From: Gluconacetobacter diazotrophicus PA1 5
GTDB taxonomy: Bacteria; Pseudomonadota; Alphaproteobacteria; Acetobacterales; Acetobacteraceae
Assembly (NCBI RefSeq): GCF_000021325.1
Contig: NC_011365.1
Span: 1 to 64,000 of the forward strand
DNA: 64,000 nucleotides
Reading direction: 5' to 3'
Position 1 is the stretch's first letter. Each line of letters opens with the position of its first letter. The notes under the pieces are model-generated. The model was not told the origin of the DNA, did not search any database, and saw only the letters and a list, made by a program, of their open reading frames with translations. Shown here one piece after another: positions 29,387 through 38,605 of this stretch. The position numbers and the translations under genes were made by a program.

Positions 29387-30249
29387 CGCGCCGGGCCGTT
29401 CCCACGGTAATGGCCGCGCTGGGACTGCTGGGCTGCCATCGGGCGGAGCCCGGGCTGCCCCCTGCGGCGCCGCATTACGTCGTCGGCGCGCCGTACCAGA
29501 TGGACGGCGTGTGGTACTACCCGCACGAGGATTTCTCCTATCAGGCGACCGGCCTGGCCGTCGCCGACCCGGACCGCACGCCCTACGTCACGGCGGATGG
29601 CGAGCATTACAGCCCCGATGCCCTGACCGGCCGCCATGCGACGCTGCAGCTTCCGGCCATCGTCACGGTGCGCAACCTGGAAAACGGGCGTGAAATCACC
29701 ATCCGGGTGAATGACCGGGGACCGGATTCGCCGGGCCGGCTGATCGGCCTGTCGCCCAGGGCCGCCGCCCTGCTGGGGATCGGCAGCAATCCGGTGCGGG
29801 TCGCGGTCACGGGACTGGAAGCGCAGAACGAGCAACTGGCCGAGGGTCTGCCGGGCACCCAGCACCTGGATATCGCGGCGGCGCCGGCCGGCCAGGTCCG
29901 TGCCGAATCGCTGGACCATCCGGGCAGCGGGGCCACGATCGTCGGCGCCCCCGGCGGGACGGTGGGGGCGGCGGATATCTCGGCCCTGATGGGCGACCTG
30001 CCTCCCAGCGTGCGCCAGGGCTATGTGGTGGGCGGGCTGCTGTGGGTCGATGCCGGCACGTTTTCGACCCTGCGCTATGCCGAACTGTCGGCCGCGCGGA
30101 CCGGCGGCCGCGTCGTGCCGGTCCAGGAACACGGACGGGCGCTGTGGCGGGTCCATGTCGGGCCGTTCATGAACGCGACCGACGCCGACCGCGCACTGGA
30201 CCAGCTTATGGGCGCCGGAGTAACCGGTGCCCGGATCGTCGTCGAATAG
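29383..30249 (+). CDS. rlpA: RlpA-family lipoprotein with SPOR domain
   Basis: RlpA is a septal-ring outer-membrane lipoprotein; some members cleave naked glycan strands. With the GTG at 29383 the 288-residue product begins MTRRAVPTVMAALGLLGC, where LLGC is a lipobox, which supports this start. A DPBB domain follows, with the QATGLAVADPDRTPYVTADGE-type start and the VNDRGP (Asp) motif near 110-115. The C-terminal 70 residues look like a SPOR domain (WVDAGTF...WRVHVGPF). It is coupled to the upstream transglycosylase gene and lies 2 bp before the carboxypeptidase gene. Confidence 0.85.
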   Translation: MTRRAVPTVMAALGLLGCHRAEPGLPPAAPHYVVGAPYQMDGVWYYPHEDFSYQATGLAVADPDRTPYVTADGEHYSPDALTGRHATLQLPAIVTVRNLENGREITIRVNDRGPDSPGRLIGLSPRAAALLGIGSNPVRVAVTGLEAQNEQLAEGLPGTQHLDIAAAPAGQVRAESLDHPGSGATIVGAPGGTVGAADISALMGDLPPSVRQGYVVGGLLWVDAGTFSTLRYAELSAARTGGRVVPVQEHGRALWRVHVGPFMNATDADRALDQLMGAGVTGARIVVE

Positions 30250-30251
30250 GG

Positions 30252-31520
30252 ATGAACGTGCAGACCCGAAGGTTCCTCATGGCTGGGACGGCCTCGCTGG
30301 CCGCCACCGGTTCTCTTGCGGTTGCGGCGCCGCGCCGGCACCACGCGCATGGCGCGCCGTCCCCCCAGCCCGCCCCGACCGGCGGAGCGAATGCGGAGGA
30401 CGGCACCGATGCCGCCGACGCGGCGGCCCCCGCCGGGCCGCCGGCCGCCACCCCCATCGGTCCGCTGGACACCGTGGCGCGCTGGGCCTGCATCCTGGAC
30501 GTCACGACCGGATCGGTCCTGCTGGAAAAGGCGGCGGACGAGCGGATGCCGCCGTCCTCGCTGACCAAGATGATGACGGCCTATATCGTCTTCGGCATGC
30601 TGAAATCCGGCCGACTGAAGCTGGACCAGATGCTGCCGGTCAGCGAGAAGGCGTGGCGTATGCAGGGGTCCAAGATGTTCGTGCCCCTGGGGCAGAGCAT
30701 CGCGGTCCAGGACCTGATCCAGGGCATGGTCATCCAGTCGGGCAACGACGCGTGCATCGTGCTGGCCGAAGGCGTGGCGGGGTCCGAGGAACAGTTCGTC
30801 GCCCAGATGAACGACATGGCGGCGCGTATCGGCCTGTCCAATTCGCATTTCATGAACGCCACCGGCTGGCCGGCCGACAATCACTACATGTCGGCGCGCG
30901 ACGTCGCGCAACTGGCGGTACGGCTGATCCGCGACTTCCCGGAATATTATCACTTCTTTTCCGAGAAGGATTACCGGTTCAACAAGATCTCGCAGGGCAA
31001 CCGCAACGTGCTGGTGGACAAGGGGCTGGCCGACGGGCTGAAGACCGGCCACACCGATGCCGGCGGGTTCGGGCTGTGCGCCAGCGCCGACCGGGGCGGC
31101 AACCGGGTGGTCCTGTCGCTGAACGGCATGCCGTCCAGCAACGCCCGCGCGCATGAAGGCGAGCGCCTGCTGGAATGGTCGTTCGCGAATTTCGAGAACG
31201 CGACCCTGTTCCGCAAGGGCGACATCGTCGAACAGGCATCGGTGTGGCTGGGCACGCAGCCCACCGTGCCCCTGGTCGCCACGCGGGATATCGTCATGAC
31301 CCTGCCGCATGGCTGGCGGTCGCGGGCGCATATCGGGGTGGATTACCAGGCCCCGGTGGCCGCCCCCGTGGCGGCAGGGCAGGTGCTGGGCGACCTGGTG
31401 ATCAGCAATCCGGGCCTGGCCGATATCCGCATGCCCCTGGTGGCGGGGCAGGGCGTGCCGCGCCTGGGCCTGTTCGCCCGGGCGTCGGCGGTGCTGGGCC
31501 AGAAACTGGGCCGGCACTGA
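30252..31520 (+). CDS. dac: D-alanyl-D-alanine carboxypeptidase (PBP5/6 type)
   Basis: A 422-residue penicillin-binding protein that trims the terminal D-Ala of peptidoglycan stem peptides. The signal region MNVQTRRFLMAGTASLAATG resembles a Tat signal. An Ala/Pro-rich spacer (30-70) precedes the peptidase domain with SxxK (Ser103-Leu-Thr-Lys106), SGN near 162 and KTG near 263. A C-terminal PBP5_C domain follows. It sits between rlpA and tmk in a dense plus-strand gene run. Confidence 0.92.
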   Translation: MNVQTRRFLMAGTASLAATGSLAVAAPRRHHAHGAPSPQPAPTGGANAEDGTDAADAAAPAGPPAATPIGPLDTVARWACILDVTTGSVLLEKAADERMPPSSLTKMMTAYIVFGMLKSGRLKLDQMLPVSEKAWRMQGSKMFVPLGQSIAVQDLIQGMVIQSGNDACIVLAEGVAGSEEQFVAQMNDMAARIGLSNSHFMNATGWPADNHYMSARDVAQLAVRLIRDFPEYYHFFSEKDYRFNKISQGNRNVLVDKGLADGLKTGHTDAGGFGLCASADRGGNRVVLSLNGMPSSNARAHEGERLLEWSFANFENATLFRKGDIVEQASVWLGTQPTVPLVATRDIVMTLPHGWRSRAHIGVDYQAPVAAPVAAGQVLGDLVISNPGLADIRMPLVAGQGVPRLGLFARASAVLGQKLGRH

Positions 31521-31525
31521 GTTCC

Positions 31526-32173
31526 GTGGCGGGCCTGTTCATCACCTTCGAAGGGGGCGAGGGCGCGGGGAAATCTACCCAGGCGCAGCGCCTGGAGGCG
31601 CATCTGCGCGCCGCCGGCCGCGAGGTGGTGCGCACGCGCGAACCGGGCGGCACCCCGGGGGCCGAGGCCCTGCGCCAGTTGCTGCTGTTCGGCGGGCACG
31701 ACCTGTCGCTGCGGGCGGAGATCCTGGCCCATTTCGCCGCGCGCTGCGACCATGTGGACCAGTTGATCCGCCCGGCGCTGGCGCGCGGCGCGGTCGTCAT
31801 CTGCGACCGCTTCATCGATTCCACCCTGGCCTATCAGGGCTACGGGCTGGGTCGCGCCGATCCGGGGATCCTGCACCTGATCGCGGTGCTGGGCGCCCAG
31901 GTGGGGCTGGCGCCCGACCTGACGCTGGTCCTGATGCTGGAGCGGGCCGGCGCGCTGGCCCGCCTGCGCGCGCGCGGCGGCCCGGCGGACAGGTACGAGG
32001 CCGCCGACGAAGCCTTCCACGCCCGCGTCGCGGACGGATTCGACACCATCGCGCGGGCCGAGGCCGGGCGCTGCGTCACGATCGCGGCCGACCGGCCGGT
32101 GGATGTGGTCGCGGGCGACATCGCCCGCCTGGTGGACGCAAGGCTGGAAACGGATGCCCCCGGCGCCGCGTGA
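31526..32173 (+). CDS. tmk: Thymidylate kinase
   Basis: Tmk phosphorylates dTMP to dTDP. The 215-residue protein uses a GTG start at 31526, giving VAGLFITFEGGEGAGKST with the P-loop at 10-18. DR(F/Y) motif CDRFIDSTLAYQGYG is near 95-110 and the LID region RARGGPADRYEA near 145. It starts five bases after the dac stop and overlaps the start of holB by 20 bp. The tmk-holB-metG-tatD order is common in bacteria. Confidence 0.94.
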   Translation: MAGLFITFEGGEGAGKSTQAQRLEAHLRAAGREVVRTREPGGTPGAEALRQLLLFGGHDLSLRAEILAHFAARCDHVDQLIRPALARGAVVICDRFIDSTLAYQGYGLGRADPGILHLIAVLGAQVGLAPDLTLVLMLERAGALARLRARGGPADRYEAADEAFHARVADGFDTIARAEAGRCVTIAADRPVDVVAGDIARLVDARLETDAPGAA

Positions 32174-33125
32174 CGCTCCGGACCTGGTGGGGCAGCAGGA
32201 AGCGCGACGCGCGTTCGAGGACGCGCTTCGCACCGGGCGGCTGCATCACGCCTGGCTGCTGACCGGCACCGAGGGCATCGGCAAGGCGACGATGGCCTTC
32301 TGGATGGCGCGGCTGCTGCTGAAGGGGACGGACCCCGACAGTCCCGCCGCACGGCGGATCGCCGCCGGCAGCCATGCCGACCTGCTGACCATCGCCCGGG
32401 GGGTGGATGAAAAGCGGCAGCGCCTGCGCGCTGAAATCGTGGCCGACGACGTGCGGCCGATCGGCCAGTTCCTGCACCGCACGGCAGCCGAGGATGGCTG
32501 GCGCGTCGTGATCGTGGACGGCGCGGAATACATGAACCGCAGCGCCGCCAACGCGATCCTGAAACTGCTGGAGGAACCGCCCCCGCGCGCCATCCTGATC
32601 CTGACCTGCGCCACGCCGGGGCGCCTGCTGCCGACGATCCGCAGCCGGTGCCGGACGCTGAAGCTGGGCCCGCTGTCGCCCGCCGACATGCATGCCGTCC
32701 TGTCCACGGTTGTCGAGGACGCGGCCCCCGACGACATCGCGCGCGTCGTGCCGCTGGCCCATGGATCGCCGGGCCGGGCGCTGGCGTTGCTGGCGGGTGA
32801 CGGCGGCGCGCTGGGCGCCCTGGTCGCGCGCGTGATGGACGCGCCGGCAGGCCCGGGAGCCATGCGGGAAGGAGAGATGTACGAGATTGCGGAAGCGGTC
32901 CTGAAGCGGGAGAATGGCTTTTCCGTCTTCTTCGATCTGCTGTGCGATGCCATATCGGTGCGCACCCGCGCCGCCGTGCGCGGCACGATCCCGGCGGAAA
33001 GGCCGGCCGACCGCATGGTCGATCTCTGGCGTCGTCTGGTCCATCTGCGGGCCGAGACGGAACAGTTCAATCTGGATAAACATCAGGCCATCCTGAGCGG
33101 CCTGACATTGGTGAGTGGAATATGA
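32154..33125 (+). CDS. holB: DNA polymerase III subunit delta prime
   Basis: HolB is a clamp-loader subunit. The 323-residue AAA+ protein has LLTGTEGIGKAT (Walker A) near residue 38, IVDGAEYMNRSAANAILKLLEEPPPRAI near 125 (Walker B region with the SRC-type motif IRSRCRTLKLGPLS near 160). The true delta prime often lacks ATPase activity, but here the loop GTEGIGKA still looks intact. Start ATG 32154 lies inside the end of tmk; the stop overlaps metG (ATGA). Confidence 0.92.
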   Translation: MPPAPRDAPDLVGQQEARRAFEDALRTGRLHHAWLLTGTEGIGKATMAFWMARLLLKGTDPDSPAARRIAAGSHADLLTIARGVDEKRQRLRAEIVADDVRPIGQFLHRTAAEDGWRVVIVDGAEYMNRSAANAILKLLEEPPPRAILILTCATPGRLLPTIRSRCRTLKLGPLSPADMHAVLSTVVEDAAPDDIARVVPLAHGSPGRALALLAGDGGALGALVARVMDAPAGPGAMREGEMYEIAEAVLKRENGFSVFFDLLCDAISVRTRAAVRGTIPAERPADRMVDLWRRLVHLRAETEQFNLDKHQAILSGLTLVSGI

Positions 33126-34660
33126 CCCGGCGCTATTACGTCACGACACCGATCTATTATGTGAACGGGGCGCCCCATATCGGCCACGCCTATACATCGG
33201 TCGCCGCCGACATCGTGGCGCGGTTCAAGCGGCTGGCGGGTTTCGACGTCTTCTTCCTGACCGGCACGGACGAACACGGCCAGAAGGTGGAACAGGCCGC
33301 CCAGGCGGCGGGCCTGGCCCCGATCGCGTTCGCGGACCGCGTTTCAGCCGATTTCCGCGCGATGTACGACGTGATGAACGTCTCGTACGACGATTTCATC
33401 CGCACCACCGAACCGCGTCACATCGCCGGCGCCACGGCCCTGTGGGAGAGGATCGCGGCGAACGGCCATATCTACCTGGGTGCGTACGAGGGCTGGTACG
33501 CCCTGCGCGACGAAAGCTTCTATAACGAGGACGAACTGGTTACCCAGCCCGACGGCACCCGGGTCGCGCCGACCGGCGCCCCGGTCGAATGGGTCCGCGA
33601 GCCGTCCTATTTCTTCCGCCTGTCCGCCTTCGCCGACCGGCTGCTGGACCTGTACGAAACCCGCCCGGGCTTCGTGGAGCCCGCGTCGCGGCGCAACGAG
33701 GTCGCAAGCTTCGTCCGCCAGGGCCTGCGCGACCTGTCGATCAGCCGCACCAGCTTCCGCTGGGGCATTCCGGTGCCCGGCGATGCCGATCACGTGATGT
33801 ATGTCTGGGTCGACGCGCTGGCCAACTACCTGTCCGCGATCGGCTTTCCCGACGCCCGCAACCCGCGCGCGGGCTTCTGGCCGGCGAACCTGCACCTGGT
33901 GGGCAAGGACATCGTCCGCTTCCACGCCATCTACTGGCCGGCGCTGCTGATGGCGGCGGGTCTGGACCTGCCGGACTGCGTCTTCTCGCACGGATGGTGG
34001 ACCATCGAGGGCGAGAAGATGAGCAAGTCGCTGGGCAATGTCGTCGATCCGCGCGACCTGGTGGCGGAATTCGGCCTGGACCCGGTGCGCTTCTTCCTGA
34101 TGCGCGAAATGCCCTTCGGCGGTGACAGCGACCTGAGCCGCAAGGCCATCATCAACCGGATGAATGTCGAACTGGCCAACGACCTGGGCAACCTGGCGCA
34201 GCGCACGCTGTCGCAGGTGGCGCGCAATTGCGGCGGGCTGCTGCCGGAGCAGGGCACGCGGACCGACGACGACATCGCGCTGCTGGCGCAGGCCGACCTG
34301 CTGCCGACCCTGATGCACGAACAGATCGACCGCCGCGCCCTGACCGACGCGCTGGAAGAGGTCTGGCGCGTCATCCGCGCCTGCAACGCCTATATCGACC
34401 GCCAGGCCCCGTGGGCGCTGAAGAAGACCGATCCCGACCGGATGGCGGTGGTGCTGCGCGTGCTGGTCGATGCCCTGCGCGGCATCGGCACCATGCTGCA
34501 GCCCTACATGCCCGGCAGCATGGATGCGCTGCTGACGCAGCTTGGCGTGGCGGAGGACGAGCGCGATTTCGCGTCCCTGGCCACGCCGCTGCCGGGCGGA
34601 CGCGCCCTGCCGCCGCCGCAGGGGATCTTTCCCCGTTACGTGGAGGCCGAGGCGCAATGA
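33122..34660 (+). CDS. metG: Methionyl-tRNA synthetase
   Basis: A 512-residue class I aminoacyl-tRNA synthetase charging tRNA-Met. HIGH motif PHIGHAYTS at residues 18-26 and KMSKS motif EKMSKSLGN near 300 bind ATP. The zinc-knuckle region is short, and there is no C-terminal dimerisation domain, as is normal for the short alphaproteobacterial form. Its start overlaps holB (33122-33125) and its stop overlaps tatD (34657-34660). Confidence 0.97.
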   Translation: MTRRYYVTTPIYYVNGAPHIGHAYTSVAADIVARFKRLAGFDVFFLTGTDEHGQKVEQAAQAAGLAPIAFADRVSADFRAMYDVMNVSYDDFIRTTEPRHIAGATALWERIAANGHIYLGAYEGWYALRDESFYNEDELVTQPDGTRVAPTGAPVEWVREPSYFFRLSAFADRLLDLYETRPGFVEPASRRNEVASFVRQGLRDLSISRTSFRWGIPVPGDADHVMYVWVDALANYLSAIGFPDARNPRAGFWPANLHLVGKDIVRFHAIYWPALLMAAGLDLPDCVFSHGWWTIEGEKMSKSLGNVVDPRDLVAEFGLDPVRFFLMREMPFGGDSDLSRKAIINRMNVELANDLGNLAQRTLSQVARNCGGLLPEQGTRTDDDIALLAQADLLPTLMHEQIDRRALTDALEEVWRVIRACNAYIDRQAPWALKKTDPDRMAVVLRVLVDALRGIGTMLQPYMPGSMDALLTQLGVAEDERDFASLATPLPGGRALPPPQGIFPRYVEAEAQ

Positions 34661-35448
34661 CGGGACTGATCGATTCGCACTGCCATCTGGACCATTTCAC
34701 GGATGACGAGATCCCGGACCTGCTGGACAGGGCGCGCCAGGCCGGGGTCGAAGGGATGGTGACGATCGGCACCCGCCTGTCGCGCGCGGCGCAGCAGAAG
34801 GACCTGACCCGCTTCAGCCGCCCGGACCTGCGGGTGTGGTGCACGGTGGGCACGCACCCGGACCATGTGGACGAATGCACGGTCGCGGACGCGGCCGGTA
34901 TCGTGGCCCTGGCCGACGATCCGCGCGTGGTGGGAATCGGTGAGACGGGCCTGGATTACTTTCACGGGGCCGAATCCGTGCGGCCGTTGCAGCAGGCGCG
35001 CTTTCGCGCCCATATCGCGGCCGCGCGGCAGATGGACCTGCCGCTGGTCATCCATGCCCGCGATGCCGATGAGGATGTCGCCGAGATCCTGCGGGACGAA
35101 GTGGAGTCCCACGGCCCGTTCCGCTTCCTGCTGCACTGCTTCGCCTCGGGTCCCGACCTGGCGCGGGTGGGGCTGGAACTGGGGGGGTATGTCAGCTTCT
35201 CCGGTATCCTGACCTTTCCGAAATCGGATGCGCTGCGTGCCGTGGCACGGGACATTCCCCAGGACAGGCTGCTGGTGGAAACCGATTCGCCCTATCTGGC
35301 CCCGGTGCCGCAGCGGGGGCGCAAGAACGAGCCGGGTTTCGTCGCCCACACGGCGCGCCGGCTGGCGGAAGTACGGGACATGACGCCCGAAAGCCTGGCC
35401 GAGGTCACGACCGCGAACTTCCACCGGCTGTTCAGCCGGGCGGCCTGA
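34657..35448 (+). CDS. tatD: TatD-family metal-dependent deoxyribonuclease
   Basis: A 263-residue TIM-barrel metallohydrolase (TatD/YcfH). Metal ligands are visible: DSHCHLDH near residues 6-13, GETGLDYF near 93-100, LVIHARDA near 130, LHCFAS near 155 and a final ETDSPYLAP near 208-216. TatD enzymes are 3'-5' exonucleases acting on damaged DNA or RNA. It overlaps the metG stop by four bases and lies three bases before an MBL-fold gene. Confidence 0.92.
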   Translation: MTGLIDSHCHLDHFTDDEIPDLLDRARQAGVEGMVTIGTRLSRAAQQKDLTRFSRPDLRVWCTVGTHPDHVDECTVADAAGIVALADDPRVVGIGETGLDYFHGAESVRPLQQARFRAHIAAARQMDLPLVIHARDADEDVAEILRDEVESHGPFRFLLHCFASGPDLARVGLELGGYVSFSGILTFPKSDALRAVARDIPQDRLLVETDSPYLAPVPQRGRKNEPGFVAHTARRLAEVRDMTPESLAEVTTANFHRLFSRAA

Positions 35449-35451
35449 CCG

Positions 35452-36240
35452 ATGGAACTGATCGTCCTGGGATGCGGCGGGTCGGCGGGGGTGCCGATGA
35501 TCGGCGGCCCCGACGGCGCTGGCGACTGGGGCGTCTGCGATCCGGCGGAACCCCGCAACCGCCGCACCCGCGCATCCGTCCTGCTGCGGGGCGGGGACGG
35601 GGCGGTGCTGCTGGATACCGGCCCCGATCTGCGTGACCAGTTGCTGGCCCAGCGGATCGACCGGTTCGACGCGATCCTCTACACCCACGCCCATGCCGAT
35701 CACATCGCGGGGCTGGACGAGGTCCGCGCCATCAACCGGGTGATCGACCGGCCGCTGCCGGTCTATGGCACGCCCCCGGTGCTGACCGACCTGGAAAACC
35801 GCTTCAATTACGCGTTTCGCCCCTGGTCCCCGCCCGGATTCTATCGCCCGGTGGTGGTGCCGCATGTCGTGCATGCCGGCCAGACGCTGGAGGTCGCGGG
35901 CCTGCATCTGCGCCTGTTCGAGCAGATACACGGCCGCACCCTGTCGCTGGGAGTGCGCTGCGGCACGATCGCCTATTCCACCGACGTGGTCGAACTGCCG
36001 GACGAGGCGTTCGCGGCGCTGGCCGGGATCGAAACCTGGGTGGTGGACTGCTTCCAGCGTTCTGCCGCCCATAGCGCGCATGCGTGGCTGGACCGGGTCC
36101 TGGAATGGCGGGCCCGGATCGCGCCGCGCCGGGTGATCCTGACCCATATGGGCCCCGACATGGACTGGGCCTGGATGCGGGCCAACCTGCCGGACGGGGT
36201 CGAGGCCGCGTTCGACGGCATGCGCGTCGCCTTTCACTGA
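35452..36240 (+). CDS. MBL-fold metallohydrolase (PhnP/RNase Z-like)
   Basis: A 262-residue metallo-beta-lactamase-fold hydrolase. The metal motif THAHADHIAGLDE lies near residue 80-92 (HxHxDH), preceded by LDTGPDLRDQLL near 57. Later metal ligands are seen around STDVVELPDE and LTHMG near 230. The early GCGGSAGVPMIGG resembles PhnP and similar phosphodiesterases. The specific substrate is unknown. It ends the long operon that began with the transglycosylase; the next gene is 399 bp away. Confidence 0.85.
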   Translation: MELIVLGCGGSAGVPMIGGPDGAGDWGVCDPAEPRNRRTRASVLLRGGDGAVLLDTGPDLRDQLLAQRIDRFDAILYTHAHADHIAGLDEVRAINRVIDRPLPVYGTPPVLTDLENRFNYAFRPWSPPGFYRPVVVPHVVHAGQTLEVAGLHLRLFEQIHGRTLSLGVRCGTIAYSTDVVELPDEAFAALAGIETWVVDCFQRSAAHSAHAWLDRVLEWRARIAPRRVILTHMGPDMDWAWMRANLPDGVEAAFDGMRVAFH

Positions 36241-36639
36241 CCCGGGTCACTGACCCGGGCCGCCGACCCCGGTTTTGCAAAACCCGTGCAGGCTGCCGAG
36301 CATTTTGCAGCGACGCGCGATTTAGGTTGAATCGCACGCGGCGGGAGCGATACCGTTGGCTGTGACGACCCTGAGAGTCCGCTGCCCCGTCATCCCGCGA
36401 TTTCGCCCTGGCCGATCCGCCTGGCCGAATCGCCCCGATCCGGGGCCGTGACGCGCCAACCCGCCTGAAAAGGGCCCGCCACCTGAAGGGGGATGTGCAT
36501 TGAATGGCAGACTGACGACAACACAAGGCTGACGCTTCTCCCCGGACGGGGATCGCACCCCGCCCCGGGAACATTGTCCATGATACATGGTCGACCAGGG
36601 TCGTGACAGATCCTGGCGACGGTTCGGAGACATCTGCCG
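36241..36639. promoter_or_regulatory. 399-bp leader/intergenic region before prkA
   Basis: No gene was supported here. At its left edge a 13-bp tandem repeat TCACTGACCCGGG occurs at 36234-36246 and 36247-36259, and CCCGGGTCA / TGACCCGGG at 36241-36259 can form a strong hairpin, a possible terminator for the MBL gene. GGTTTTGCAAAACC at 36271-36284 is a perfect palindrome. Nearer prkA, CCATG-ATA-CATGG (36578-36590) and CCAGG/CCTGG arms lie in the presumed promoter/leader. Confidence 0.5.
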
Positions 36640-38586
36640 ATGGTTTCTGATATCAACGTGTTTTCTCTGGCGACCGCGATGCGGGACCAGCGCCGCGAAG
36701 TCGAGATGAGTCTGTCCGACTATCTCGAACAGTGCCGCACGGACCCGTCCTGCTACGCGACCGCGGCGGAACGCATGCTCAAGGCGATCGGCGAGCCACG
36801 AACCGTCGATACGTCCCGCGATCCGCGCCTGTCACGCATCTTCATGAACCGCACCCTGCGGATCTATCCCGCCTTCTCGGATTTCTACGGCATGGAGGAG
36901 ACGATCGAGCAGATCGTCGGCTTCTTCCGGCACGCGGCGCAGGGGCTCGAGGAACGCAAGCAGATCCTCTATCTGCTCGGCCCCGTCGGTGGCGGCAAAT
37001 CGTCGCTGGGCGAACGGCTGAAGGCCCTGATGGAGAAGGAGCCGATCTACGTGCTCAAGGCCGGGCGGCATATCAGCCCGGTGTTCGAAAGCCCGCTGGG
37101 CGTGTTCGATCCCGACCGCATGGCCGGCGTGCTGGAGGAGCGGTACGGCATTCCCCGCCGGCTGCTGGGCGGCGTCGCCAGCCCCTGGGCGCTGAAGCGG
37201 CTGGAGGAGTTCGACGGCGACCTGTCGCGCTTCAGCGTGGTGAAGCTGCATCCCTCGCGCCTGCGCCAGATCGCCATCGCCAAGACCGAACCGGGCGACG
37301 ACAACAACCAGGACGTGTCCGCCCTGGTGGGCAAGGTCGATATCCGGCAACTGGAGCATTTCAGCCAGAACGATCCCGACGCCTACAGCTTCTCGGGCGG
37401 CCTGAACCGCGCGAACCAGGGGCTGCTGGAATTCGTCGAGATGTTCAAGGCGCCGATCAAGATGCTGCACCCCCTGCTGACCGCGACGCAGGAAGGCAAC
37501 TATGTCGGCACCGAGAATATCGGCAGCATCCCGTTCACCGGCGTGATCCTGGCCCATTCGAACGAGGCCGAATGGCAGACCTTCCGCAACAACCGCACGA
37601 ACGAGGCCTTCCTGGACCGCGTCTGCGTCATCAAGGTGCCGTACTGCCTGCGGGTGACCGAGGAAACCCGGATCTATGAAAAGCTGGTCCAGTCCTCCAG
37701 CCTGGCCGAGGCCCCGTGCGCGCCCAACACGCTGGAAATGCTGGCCCGCTTCGCGGTGCTGTCGCGGCTGAAGCCGCACCCGAATTCGGCGCAGTTCGCC
37801 AAGATGCGGGTCTATGACGGCGAAAACATCCGCGAGACCGACCCCAAGGCCCGCACCATGCAGGAATATCGCGATGCGGCCGGCGTGGACGAGGGCATGG
37901 ACGGGATTTCCACCCGCTTCGCCTACAAGGTGCTGTCCGCGACCTTCAACCATGATTCGGCCGAGATTTCGGCCGATCCGGTGCATCTGATGTATGTGCT
38001 GGAACAGGCGGTCCGGCGCGAGCAGTTCCCGCCCGAGGTCGAGGCCACCTACCTGGCGACCCTGAAGTCGGAACTGGCCGGCCGGTACGCCGAATTCCTG
38101 GGGCACGAGATCCAGAAGGCCTATCTGGAAAGCTACAACGACTACGGCCAGAACCTGTTCGACCGTTATCTGGACTACGCCGACGCATGGATCGAGGACC
38201 AGGATTTCAAGGACCCCGATACCGGGCAGATGCTGAACCGGGAACTGCTGAACGCCGAGCTGACCAAGATCGAGAAGCCGGCGGGCATCGCCAATCCCAA
38301 GGATTTCCGGAACGAGGTGGTCAAGTTCTCGCTGCGCGCGCGGGCGGGCAATGGGGGACGCAACCCGTCATGGACGTCCTACGAGAAGATCCGCGACGTG
38401 ATCGAGAAACGGATGTTCAGCCAGGTCGAGGACCTGCTGCCGGTCATCAGCTTCGGGTCCAAGAAGGACGGGGAAACCGAGCGCAAGCATGACGAGTTCG
38501 TCGAGCGGATGGTCTCGCGCGGATATACGGAACGACAGGTCCGCAGGCTCGTTGAGTGGTACATGCGGGTCAAGCAGTCTGCGTGA
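36640..38586 (+). CDS. prkA: PrkA-type serine protein kinase (YeaG-like)
   Basis: A 648-residue AAA+-related kinase. Walker A GPVGGGKSS lies near 114-122, and the PrkA C-terminal kinase-like domain follows. In E. coli the homologue YeaG is induced by nutrient stress and stationary phase. The following two genes are yeaH (DUF444) and spoVR (ycgB), a widely conserved three-gene stress operon also found in bacteria that never sporulate. The ATG at 36640 follows a GGTTCGGAGACATCTGCCG leader with a GGAG site. Confidence 0.92.
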   Translation: MVSDINVFSLATAMRDQRREVEMSLSDYLEQCRTDPSCYATAAERMLKAIGEPRTVDTSRDPRLSRIFMNRTLRIYPAFSDFYGMEETIEQIVGFFRHAAQGLEERKQILYLLGPVGGGKSSLGERLKALMEKEPIYVLKAGRHISPVFESPLGVFDPDRMAGVLEERYGIPRRLLGGVASPWALKRLEEFDGDLSRFSVVKLHPSRLRQIAIAKTEPGDDNNQDVSALVGKVDIRQLEHFSQNDPDAYSFSGGLNRANQGLLEFVEMFKAPIKMLHPLLTATQEGNYVGTENIGSIPFTGVILAHSNEAEWQTFRNNRTNEAFLDRVCVIKVPYCLRVTEETRIYEKLVQSSSLAEAPCAPNTLEMLARFAVLSRLKPHPNSAQFAKMRVYDGENIRETDPKARTMQEYRDAAGVDEGMDGISTRFAYKVLSATFNHDSAEISADPVHLMYVLEQAVRREQFPPEVEATYLATLKSELAGRYAEFLGHEIQKAYLESYNDYGQNLFDRYLDYADAWIEDQDFKDPDTGQMLNRELLNAELTKIEKPAGIANPKDFRNEVVKFSLRARAGNGGRNPSWTSYEKIRDVIEKRMFSQVEDLLPVISFGSKKDGETERKHDEFVERMVSRGYTERQVRRLVEWYMRVKQSA

Positions 38587-38605
38587 ACGGGAATGGTGTC
38601 GCCCA

